Program-made: the position numbers and the translations under genes
Shown: in pieces, positions 1-6,350 of the stretch
Position numbering within the stretch: the stretch's first letter is position 1
How the letters are laid out: each line of letters opens with the position of its first letter
The notes under the pieces: generated by a model
Told to the model about the DNA's origin: nothing
What the model saw: the letters and a program-made list of their open reading frames with translations, nothing else
Database searches by the model: none
Assembly: GCA_003133425.1 (NCBI GenBank)
Contig: PKXI01000278.1
Span: 21,690-28,080 of the forward strand
DNA length: 6,391 bases
DNA from: Acidobacteriaceae bacterium
GTDB taxonomy: Bacteria > Acidobacteriota > Terriglobia > Terriglobales > Acidobacteriaceae
Direction: 5' to 3'

Positions 1-23
1 AAGTTGTGTTAACACTCAACTCG

Positions 24-42
24 AAAATGCTGTAAGGCAGCA
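24..42 (-). terminator. Possible weak intrinsic terminator of the dehydrogenase operon
   Basis: Read on the minus strand, a 5-bp stem TGCTG/CAGCA (arms 38-42 and 28-32, loop 33-37) is followed directly by TTTT at 24-27. It begins about 42 bases after the cytochrome stop codon. The stem is short and only moderately GC-rich, so it could be chance. No stronger candidate is visible in the 84 bases left in the window. Confidence 0.35.
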
Positions 43-84
43 CGAATTTGAATCAACGTGCTCTTCTATTTTCTTTTCCAAGTT

Positions 85-1203
85 TTAAAAGCCGCTCATT
101 CCGGGAGTCGTCTGCAGCTTCGCTTTCGCCGCCGCAACTGCCTTCACCTTCGGAATGCCGTGCTGATGGCAGTCAGTGCACTTCACCCTGTGGATGTTAT
201 GGGCGCTCGAGGAATTCGCGAACGTTGTATCCATCTTCTCCACGTCGATACCACAGTTGGACATCTGCGGATGACAAGTCTTGCAAGACGCACGCGTGTT
301 CTCGTTATGCCCATCGTGGCAAGCCACGCAGCTTATCCCCTCATGCACGCCTATCGGCGTACGATCGTCTCCCGAGCCCACCTGCGGCCCCCATGCATTC
401 GTTGCCGCAACGGAACCGGCCTCCGGCTCGCGAGGCGCATGGCACTGGTAGCAGACGGCCTGGCGCGGGTCCTGGCTGATCCTCACCACGCGCGCTCCAT
501 CTTGCAGTTGAGGAATAGAGAGCGCCGCTGCTGTAAAGTGAAGCGTTTCGCGCCGGTCGTAGAAAGCCAGCGAATCAGGCACGGCCGCGCCCGCCACCGA
601 AATGCACGAAGCAGGCTTGGTCTCCTGCGCACCTTCGCGGTGCATTTGGTGGCAAGTCATGCAGGGCATTGCCGGTTGATCGGCGAATCCAGAACGAATC
701 ACCCGCCACGGTCCTTTCATGTTCAGCGGTTCCACAACCTCGCGAATTGATCCGTTGAAGTACATGCCGTGGCAGCGCAGGCAATCATCCATCAGTATGC
801 GTTTTGAGTTGTGCACCGGATCGGCAAATATCTGGCTGTACGTCGCGCTATGCGGCCCCGCATGCCAGTTTGCATATTCGTGCTGGTGGCACTTTTGGCA
901 GCTTGGCGTCATCGCCAGAACATCCACGTCCCGCAAGCGGATAGCCTCAGGAACCGTGCCGAAGATGTGAATCCGCATGTGCCGCAGCTTGGTAGCCATG
1001 CTTGCCTCGTGGCAATCCATGCAGCCCGTTGTCCGGTGCGGTGCGGAATGCACCGCGCTGACGTACGCCGCCATCTCATGGCAGCTTGCGCAGCCCTGCC
1101 CATATTGCGACGTGTAGTAGTACGACGCACCATAGGTGCCCCCAACTACAAGCAACGCCGCTACGCCAAGGCCGATCGCCATAAACCTGAGGAAGGTCTT
1201 CAT
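85..1203 (-). CDS. Membrane-anchored nonahaem cytochrome c, NapC/NrfH-like
   Basis: This 372-residue protein probably carries electrons from the co-encoded FAD dehydrogenase to the respiratory chain at the periplasmic face of the membrane. Residues 5-25 form one hydrophobic segment after a short basic start (MKTFLRF), which fits an uncleaved NapC/NrfH-type anchor. Nine CXXCH haem sites begin at residues 38, 61, 102, 141, 181, 251, 292, 307 and 342. The first reads CASCHEM, the CXXCHXM arrangement known from NrfH haem 1. NapC/NrfH proteins usually have four or five haems and about 200 residues, so the C-terminal part is extra. About 65 residues without a haem site separate motifs 5 and 6. The reading frame stays open to 1488, but those 95 extra residues overlap the dehydrogenase and lack a membrane segment. 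The ATG at 1203 forms an ATGA overlap with the dehydrogenase stop and has GGGA 8 bases upstream. The direct redox partner is inferred from operon context. Confidence 0.9.
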   Translation of the reverse strand: MKTFLRFMAIGLGVAALLVVGGTYGASYYYTSQYGQGCASCHEMAAYVSAVHSAPHRTTGCMDCHEASMATKLRHMRIHIFGTVPEAIRLRDVDVLAMTPSCQKCHQHEYANWHAGPHSATYSQIFADPVHNSKRILMDDCLRCHGMYFNGSIREVVEPLNMKGPWRVIRSGFADQPAMPCMTCHQMHREGAQETKPASCISVAGAAVPDSLAFYDRRETLHFTAAALSIPQLQDGARVVRISQDPRQAVCYQCHAPREPEAGSVAATNAWGPQVGSGDDRTPIGVHEGISCVACHDGHNENTRASCKTCHPQMSNCGIDVEKMDTTFANSSSAHNIHRVKCTDCHQHGIPKVKAVAAAKAKLQTTPGMSGF

Positions 1204-2852
1204 GATTTGAATCCCGTACCCTTCCAGTTGCGAACCAGTTCCTCGGATGCCATGTAAGCAATCGCCATGATGGTCAGTGCCGGATTGAAGCCTCCGTTCG
1301 TTACATGCACGCTCCCATCGATCACAAAAACGTTGTCCACGTCGTGAACCTGGCAGGCCTTGTTCACCACCGAGCCTTGCGGATCGTTGCCCATGCGGCA
1401 AGTGCCGGCCTGGTGCTGACCACTGGATACAATCGTGGGCTTGCTCGCGTTGAGCAGGGTGCTCACTGCGCCGGCCTCCTTCAGCCATGCCTCCGAACGC
1501 TGCGCCTGGATCACGCCGATCTCAAACGTATGCGGATGCACATTGCCGGAAATGCGCGCCACCGGCATTCCCCACTTGTCCCGAACGTCCGGATCGAGAG
1601 TGACCCTGGCGTCGGCGGAGGGAATCGGCTGCGTGGGCCCCATCACGGCAATGTTGCGCTTGTAGAAATTGCGCATGGCCTGCTTGTGCTTGAGCCCCCA
1701 GCGCGGCGTATTTACTGGCATCCGCTCGATCATCTGAATCGGCAGGCGGATGAATTCGTTGCAAAGCGCGCCTCCGCCGCAAAGCCCCGGTGTGCCATGG
1801 TTGTAGTCGGCAACGGCGATGCTGGCGCCCGGCCCTACATCGTCATAAGTATCGAAATCGAAGAATCCGACGGCGCCCGTATAGTGGTGACCTTGCAGAT
1901 TGCGGCCAACCTGGTCATGCTGATTCCCCAACCCATTGGGAAATAATCGGCTCTTGGAATTCAGCAGCAGGCGCGCAGATTCAATCGCGCAGGCAGACAC
2001 GATGACGATGTCGCTATCCTGCTGCTGCAAGTGACCGTCGGCGTCGTAGTAGGCTACGCCGCGCGCGCGCCCGCGGTCGTCGGTCAGAATCTCCTTCGCC
2101 ATGCACTCGGTGCGCAACTCGCAGTTTCCCGTGGCCAGCGCCGTGGGGATCACTGTGTTCTGCGAACCGTTCTTGGCATCCGCTTCGCAGGCGAAGCCCA
2201 CGCACCACCTGCAGCGCATGCACGGCCCGCGGCCGTTGTACGGCACACTGTTGCGCGCCATGGGAATGTGAAAGGGATGCAGGCCGAGGCGTTTGGCTGC
2301 CGGCTCCAGGATTTGAAACTCGCGATTAGGCGCCAGCGGCGGCATCGGCAGGGGGCGCTTGCGCGGGCCAAAAAACGGACTGCCCGAGTAATCTCCGGAG
2401 ATGCCGATCTCGTATTCGGCCTTGTCGTAAAAGGGTTCAAGGTCGTCGTACGTAATGGGCCAATCTTCGAGCGAACTCCCCTGCGGCGCTCCGTAGATCG
2501 ACCGCATGCGGAAATCCTGCGGCATAAAGCGCCACGCCATGGCTCCATAGCTCAGCGTTCCACCGCCCACGCAGGCGGCATTGTTCTGGTAGCCGCCCTC
2601 GCTGGGCAGAAAGGTTCGCGGCCCGCTCTTGGGATCGAATACAACGCGCGGATTGCCTTCATCCTCAGGCCCGAAGGCATTGCCAAGCAAAGTAGTGCGC
2701 TGATTGCGCAGGTCGTCTTTGCGGCAATCGTTCGCCGTGTACCACTTGCCGCGCTCCAGCAGGACTACGCTCAGGCCCGCGGTCGACAGTTCCTTGGCTA
2801 CAATGCCTCCGGCTGCGCCGGCGCCCACAACAACCGCATTCACTCTCTTCAT
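1200..2852 (-). CDS. FAD-dependent GMC-family dehydrogenase, large subunit (gluconate 2-dehydrogenase / glucoside 3-dehydrogenase type)
   Basis: This 550-residue flavoprotein should oxidise a sugar, sugar acid or polyol and pass electrons on to a cytochrome. The N-terminus has the FAD-binding Rossmann motif GAGAAGG (residues 10-16), followed by LLERG (31-35) at the end of the second strand. VGGGTLSYGAMAWR (95-108) is the typical GMC segment. The C-terminal GMC domain has SSGQHQAGTCRMG (476-488) and NGGFNPALTIMA (519-530), which place the expected catalytic pair at His480 and Asn523. Cys211, Cys214, Cys217 and Cys222 form a cluster of the kind that binds iron-sulfur in related dehydrogenases. 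There is no signal peptide, so export probably depends on the Tat signal of the adjacent small subunit. An ATG at 2927 in the same frame would add 25 non-conserved residues inside the upstream gene. The ATG at 2852 overlaps that gene's stop as ATGA and starts directly before the FAD fold. The substrate cannot be told from sequence; gluconate is only the family label. Confidence 0.93.
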   Translation of the reverse strand: MKRVNAVVVGAGAAGGIVAKELSTAGLSVVLLERGKWYTANDCRKDDLRNQRTTLLGNAFGPEDEGNPRVVFDPKSGPRTFLPSEGGYQNNAACVGGGTLSYGAMAWRFMPQDFRMRSIYGAPQGSSLEDWPITYDDLEPFYDKAEYEIGISGDYSGSPFFGPRKRPLPMPPLAPNREFQILEPAAKRLGLHPFHIPMARNSVPYNGRGPCMRCRWCVGFACEADAKNGSQNTVIPTALATGNCELRTECMAKEILTDDRGRARGVAYYDADGHLQQQDSDIVIVSACAIESARLLLNSKSRLFPNGLGNQHDQVGRNLQGHHYTGAVGFFDFDTYDDVGPGASIAVADYNHGTPGLCGGGALCNEFIRLPIQMIERMPVNTPRWGLKHKQAMRNFYKRNIAVMGPTQPIPSADARVTLDPDVRDKWGMPVARISGNVHPHTFEIGVIQAQRSEAWLKEAGAVSTLLNASKPTIVSSGQHQAGTCRMGNDPQGSVVNKACQVHDVDNVFVIDGSVHVTNGGFNPALTIMAIAYMASEELVRNWKGTGFKS

Positions 2853-3394
2853 GAGGCCGGGCTCTTTCTCTGGTCGTACTGCGCGCGGCCGCGAACAGGC
2901 GGCTCCGCCATGCCAAGCATCTTCCAACTGACAGCATCGCGATTGCCGCCATGCCGCGGCGCGCCATAGTAGCCCTCAAGCGTGTGGCTGCGCACCAGGT
3001 TGAAGAATATGGAATTCTCTTTTTCGATCAAGCTCACCATCTCGAATTGCTGTGGAACGGTCAACGCCGCCAGGTCTTGGCCAAAGCGTTTTCTGCTCAT
3101 CGCATCGGCCTGCTCAAGCCCGTCCCGGTAAGCATTTCTGTGGCGCCTGTAGTGCCGGGCAAGTTGACGATCGATGTAGGTGAGCACGCCGACTTGCGAT
3201 GCGCTCGGAAAGTCATCCGCAGGAATGATCTGATCGCAGATTGCGGTCAGCGTCCGGGCCTGAGGATCGTTGAGAAAATCCCAGTTTCCCTGCTTGGTCC
3301 CAGCGCAGCCGACGGCAAGCGCCGCGCCGCCCATCGCTCCCGCAGCCACAAACTGCCGCCGCGTGAGCCGAACACCATCCCTGCTCGATTGCAT
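2849..3394 (-). CDS. Gluconate 2-dehydrogenase subunit 3 family protein, Tat-exported small subunit
   Basis: This 181-residue protein is the small partner of the GMC dehydrogenase. It probably stabilises the flavoprotein and carries it through the Tat pore. The N-terminus has a twin-arginine signal: RLTRRQF at residues 9-15, then a small-residue hydrophobic stretch (AAGAMGGAALAVG) ending at Cys30. LAVGC resembles a lipobox but has Ala rather than Leu/Val/Ile at -3, so lipidation is possible but uncertain. The mature part matches the Gluconate_2-dh3 family: ICDQIIPADDFPSASQVGV (52-70) followed by an Ile-Asp pair, and the C-terminal segment HTLEGYYGAPRHGGN (137-151) followed by SWKMLG (156-161). 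GGAG lies 9 bases upstream of the ATG at 3394, which supports this start. It is the first gene of the operon, and its stop overlaps the next start by four bases. The same pairing occurs in glucoside 3-dehydrogenases, so the family name does not fix the substrate. Confidence 0.92.
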   Translation of the reverse strand: MQSSRDGVRLTRRQFVAAGAMGGAALAVGCAGTKQGNWDFLNDPQARTLTAICDQIIPADDFPSASQVGVLTYIDRQLARHYRRHRNAYRDGLEQADAMSRKRFGQDLAALTVPQQFEMVSLIEKENSIFFNLVRSHTLEGYYGAPRHGGNRDAVSWKMLGMAEPPVRGRAQYDQRKSPAS

Positions 3395-3645
3395 TAGCTC
3401 TCACTCCGGAATGAACTCCGCACAGGAAAAGACAGGACAAGGCCTATGGACAGCATGACCTGGAACTGTGCGGAACACCATTGCACATCCATGCTTGGTG
3501 CGCCGCATCAATTTAGTCTGTGCCGAGAGTCACAATTGCAACCGCAAAGAAATCTCTCGATGCAAGCCTCATCGGAAAGACCGGTCCAGTCAGAGAAAGG
3601 TGGTAGGAGATACAAACCGCTTCTACGGCGAATAGCGCGTCCCAA
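3395..3645. other. Non-coding leader/promoter region of the dehydrogenase operon
   Basis: With the hairpin beside it, this makes a gap of 328 bases between genes. No convincing protein-coding frame is present: the small open frames across it have no recognisable domain and run into the hairpin. It must hold the promoter of the dehydrogenase operon if that operon is not transcribed through from the propeller gene. A TTGCAA element with a TAAATT hexamer 20 bases downstream is seen on the minus strand (about 3509-3540), but the spacing is too long for a confident sigma-70 call. The GGAG at 3404-3407 is the ribosome binding site of the small subunit. No other repeat or RNA structure was recognised. 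Confidence 0.5.
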
Positions 3646-3694
3646 AACGTTGAAAAGGGCAGCTCCACTGTGGAGAGCTGCCCTTTTCAACGTT
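3646..3694 (-). terminator. Strong intrinsic terminator after the propeller lipoprotein gene
   Basis: A perfect 20-base inverted repeat has arms at 3646-3665 and 3675-3694. The inner bases can also pair as CTCCAC-T-GTGGAG (3663-3675), leaving a two-base bulge. On the minus strand the GC core GGGCAGCTC/GAGCTGCCC is flanked by AAAA before and TTTT after, the layout of an intrinsic terminator. It starts 28 bases after the stop codon of the propeller gene and lies before the dehydrogenase operon, so it should separate the two transcripts. The A/T flanks are symmetric, so it could act in both directions, although no plus-strand gene ends here. Confidence 0.82.
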
Positions 3695-3722
3695 CGATTC
3701 TTTCAAACTTCCAGGATGCGTT

Positions 3723-5237
3723 CTATGGGATCGTCTGGCACTGCTTGAGTGTGTAGTTCGCGCCATAAGTTGAAAGCATCAGCGCCGGCGGCAGGTTGCA
3801 GGGCTCGCCGTGACCGGCGCTGCGGCTGACGATGTTGCTGTTGCCGCTGGACCCGTTCTGAGTGGTCACTCGTACATCCACAATGTTGCCCTCGACCAGC
3901 ACTGTGGTATCAACCAGGTCAGTCAATGTGGCGAGGATGGTGAGATATGGGCTGTCAGGCGAGGCGACATAAACCTTGCCGTACAGGGAATTCTGCGTTG
4001 AAGCAACGGTGCGCGGATGACCGACCACGGCCAGCGTTTTCTCCACCGTGTGGCTGGTCAGGTTGGCGATGGTCACAGTGCCGTCGGTCTGGTTGGCTGA
4101 ATAAGCGCGTGTGCCGTCGGCCAGAACGGTCACGCTTGCCGGATTGTTGCCCACCGGAATTGTATACGTGGTTCCGAACGTCGGGCCGTCGTTGCCGTAC
4201 TGATCCAGGGTCACGTCGATAATGCTGATCGTCCCGCCGTCATAGTCGGCCACCACCAACTGGTTTAACGCCGAGTTGTACTCGGCATAGACCGGGCCGG
4301 CGTGCACGGGCATGCCGCTGGTTCCGTTGGGCGGCGTAATCCCTGTGGCCGTAACCGCTGTGGTGGAAAGCGGCAGAGTGGGATGACAGGTAACAGGCTG
4401 GCCGTTTTGGTTGAGGAACGGCGTACAACTGTTCCGGATGTTGTTCTGGCTGTTGATGACGCTTACAGTGTCGTCGCCCCGATTCATCACATACACACGC
4501 TTCTGATCGGGGCTTGGCACGGCATAAACGGGGCATTGGCCCAGCGCAATCGGCGCGTCGGCCGTATTGGTGGAGAGCTCAATCGGAGTGGCCGCGCCAG
4601 TGGGAGCCGTAGTCGGCGAATTATTGCAGATCAGGCCGGTTGGATCGATGAAGTTCTGGCTGATTGCATATTCACGCTGACCCTGGAGAGTGGGGCTGCC
4701 GATGATGGTTACCGGCGTAGGCGCCACCGGAATGGCGAGTCTGAAGGCCTGGGGACTGGAACTGAATACGTCTGCGACGTTGCCATTGAGATCGGCGGCC
4801 CACAGTCCTGCCGATGGCGCCATCAGGTTGACAGGTTGCGCCGCAGCAGACAGCGTGGAGTAAGTCACCATCTTGGCCTGCAGAGTGGTGGTAATTGGGA
4901 AGTTGGCCAGCGTACCGTCGCTGTCGACTGTGTAACCCGTGGCGCCGAGTTGGTCCATCACAAAGGCACTCGGTCCGGGACCGATAGGCGCAAGGGCCAT
5001 CACCGTGTCGCCAGCGTAGTCGATGATCGTCACGATACCCGCCGTAGTGGGCGAAGGCGCCGAAACCACCACGGCATAGGAAGTTGGCTGCGAGGCCGGA
5101 CCGCTGGGGTTAACCGGCGTAACAACCGGCCGGTATGCGTTACCGCAACCGGCAATCAGGGCTGCAGCCGCAATGACCGCGCCCGCCTGAACCAAACGCA
5201 CGCGCGCCCGGCCTGAACTCATGGGAAAAAGCCTCAT
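3723..5237 (-). CDS. YVTN/YncE-like beta-propeller lipoprotein
   Basis: This 504-residue protein is probably a lipoprotein in the cell envelope. Residues 10-31 form a basic then hydrophobic signal ending in the lipobox LIAGC, with Cys31 as the lipidated residue. A Pro/Ser/Thr-rich linker (about 36-54) follows. The rest repeats blade-like units such as KRVYVMNRGDDTVSVIN (246-262), LNQLVVADYDGGTISIID (324-341), GTRAYSANQTDGTVTIANL (375-393) and GKVYVASPDSPYLTIL (420-435), the style of seven-bladed YVTN/YncE propellers. Six further cysteines fall in close pairs (204/235, 271/284, 480/500) and may form disulfides. No catalytic motif is seen. The ATG at 5237 has AGGA 9 bases upstream; an in-frame ATG at 5222 with GAGG 9 bases upstream would also keep the signal. 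It has its own terminator, so it is probably monocistronic. The style is familiar to me from Acidobacteriaceae. Its function is unknown; binding or surface scaffolding is a guess. Confidence 0.85.
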   Translation of the reverse strand: MRLFPMSSGRARVRLVQAGAVIAAAALIAGCGNAYRPVVTPVNPSGPASQPTSYAVVVSAPSPTTAGIVTIIDYAGDTVMALAPIGPGPSAFVMDQLGATGYTVDSDGTLANFPITTTLQAKMVTYSTLSAAAQPVNLMAPSAGLWAADLNGNVADVFSSSPQAFRLAIPVAPTPVTIIGSPTLQGQREYAISQNFIDPTGLICNNSPTTAPTGAATPIELSTNTADAPIALGQCPVYAVPSPDQKRVYVMNRGDDTVSVINSQNNIRNSCTPFLNQNGQPVTCHPTLPLSTTAVTATGITPPNGTSGMPVHAGPVYAEYNSALNQLVVADYDGGTISIIDVTLDQYGNDGPTFGTTYTIPVGNNPASVTVLADGTRAYSANQTDGTVTIANLTSHTVEKTLAVVGHPRTVASTQNSLYGKVYVASPDSPYLTILATLTDLVDTTVLVEGNIVDVRVTTQNGSSGNSNIVSRSAGHGEPCNLPPALMLSTYGANYTLKQCQTIP

Positions 5238-5262
5238 TCAGATCTTTCCTGCTTACTTTGTG

Positions 5263-5268
5263 ATTGTA
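5263..5268 (-). promoter_or_regulatory. Candidate -10 element for the propeller lipoprotein gene
   Basis: On the minus strand the hexamer TACAAT (five of six matches to TATAAT) lies 25 bases before the ATG at 5237. It would give a short leader of about 20 bases carrying the AGGA ribosome binding site at 5247-5250. No good -35 hexamer is found 16-18 bases upstream, so the call is tentative. Confidence 0.4.
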
Positions 5269-5454
5269 AATCAGCCGGATGGGGACAGGCATGCCGTTGG
5301 CTTGTTCATCTCCAGCCGGGAAGGTACTGGACAAATCAGGCCTGAAAGCTCACCCTGCCCCGTGCAGTCTGGCTTTGCGTTCCTCAGACGGACGAATGTG
5401 GTTTAGACGCAGCCAGACCCTCAGGGGAATCGTCCGACCGACAAAGGTTACGAT

Positions 5455-5458
5455 GGAG
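5455..5458 (+). promoter_or_regulatory. Ribosome binding site deciding the DUF92 start
   Basis: GGAG ends 10 bases before the ATG at 5469, but only one base before the in-frame GTG at 5460. The spacing favours the ATG. An AAGG at 5444-5447, 12 bases before the GTG, is a weaker alternative. Confidence 0.5.
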
Positions 5459-5468
5459 CGTGGCTGAA

Positions 5469-6350
5469 ATGAAGCAGGTTTGGCAATCGAAGCTCGTGCT
5501 GCTCGTGGTCATGCCCTTTGCGGGCGCGGCCGTGGTGCTTGAGACCCACTGGTGGGCCATGCAAGTGGCTCCAGTGGCCATCTGGACTGTGGGGTCAAGC
5601 CTGCTGCTGGGGCTGGTCACGTGGAGGCTGCGCGCAGCTACCCCGTGGGGCGCGGCAGCAGGCACGGCCATCACTGCCAGCCTCATGTTTTCTACAGTTG
5701 TGCTTCCCTATGCGCCCTGGCACACGGCATTAGTGCCCGTGCTGGCGGTCGCGATGCTGGCCTTTCTTTCCACCTTGCTGGGCAGAGGGAGGAAGGAGCA
5801 GCTCGGTACTGCCGAGGATCGCCATGGACGATCCGCATCGCAGGTCTCGGCCAACCTGGGTGTAGCAGCCCTCATGTCCAGTGATCTCGTCCAGTCGTGG
5901 TTTGTCGATTCCCGGTGGTTCATGCGCGCCACCGCATCGCCGATGTTGATGTTTTCAGTGGGGCTGGCAGCGCTGGCTGAAGCCGCTGCGGACACGGCCT
6001 CGTCTGAAGTGGGTCAGGTCTTCGGCGGCCGGCCGCGCATGATCACCACCTTGCGCCAGGTTGAGCCGGGCACGGACGGCGCAGTAAGCGTGGCCGGAAC
6101 CGTGGCTGGGGTGGTTGCCGCGGCCATCGTGGCTGCCACTGGAACCCTGGCGCTCCGTGGCGACCGGACCATGTTCGCGGTCAGTTGCGCGGGCGGAATC
6201 TTCGGACTGCTTTTCGACAGTTTCCTCGGAGCAACTCTGGAAGAGCACGGCTGGCTGAACAACGACGCGGTCAACTTTCTGTCCACTGGCAGCGCAGCGG
6301 GGTTCGCACTGGGACTGCTTGCGCTTCTTCCCCAGTTTGTAAAGGGCTAG
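5469..6350 (+). CDS. DUF92 family integral membrane protein (TMEM19/VTE6-like)
   Basis: This is a 293-residue multi-pass membrane protein. It shows the conserved DUF92 blocks in order: AAADTASSEVGQ (173-184), RPRMITTLRQVEPGTDGAVS (188-207), GIFGLLFDSFLGATLEE (243-259) and LNNDAVNFLST (263-273). The conserved Asp/Glu residues lie between hydrophobic helices at about 8-24, 35-50, 62-80, 87-104, 160-172, 208-226, 235-255 and 274-288. The plant homologue VTE6 is a phytyl-phosphate kinase, so an isoprenoid-phosphate kinase role is possible, but the bacterial substrate is unknown. A loop at about 105-130 is charged and variable. The ATG at 5469 was chosen because GGAG sits 10 bases upstream; GTG at 5460 would add three residues. 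The gene is divergent from the propeller gene. No -10/-35 pair was convincing in the 231-base intergenic region, and no terminator is visible in the 41 bases after the stop. Confidence 0.88.
   Translation: MKQVWQSKLVLLVVMPFAGAAVVLETHWWAMQVAPVAIWTVGSSLLLGLVTWRLRAATPWGAAAGTAITASLMFSTVVLPYAPWHTALVPVLAVAMLAFLSTLLGRGRKEQLGTAEDRHGRSASQVSANLGVAALMSSDLVQSWFVDSRWFMRATASPMLMFSVGLAALAEAAADTASSEVGQVFGGRPRMITTLRQVEPGTDGAVSVAGTVAGVVAAAIVAATGTLALRGDRTMFAVSCAGGIFGLLFDSFLGATLEEHGWLNNDAVNFLSTGSAAGFALGLLALLPQFVKG

Noticed and set aside
2..21. Imperfect palindrome around TGTTAACA at the window edge
   Set aside because: The stem is broken by mismatches and the window ends here, so neither a terminator nor an operator can be supported.
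58..750. Plus-strand open frame of 230 codons antisense to the cytochrome gene
   Set aside because: No recognisable motif. The opposite strand carries the haem motifs.
1204..1488. N-terminal extension of the cytochrome frame up to 1488
   Set aside because: It would overlap the conserved C-terminal part of the GMC gene, adds no membrane or haem motif, and would bury the hydrophobic anchor inside the protein.
2031..2969. Long plus-strand open frame (312 codons) antisense to the GMC gene
   Set aside because: Its translation is Arg/Ala/His-rich with no domain, and it lies fully opposite a well-recognised gene; it is a by-product of GC-rich codon use.
3446..3748. Plus-strand open frame of 100 codons in the intergenic gap
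   Set aside because: It runs through the terminator hairpin and into the antisense of the propeller gene, lacks a good ribosome binding site and shows no homology that I recognise.
4302..5216. Plus-strand open frame of 304 codons antisense to the propeller gene
   Set aside because: Low-complexity Arg/Gly/Asp-rich translation without a domain; the opposite strand has a signal peptide, lipobox and blade repeats.
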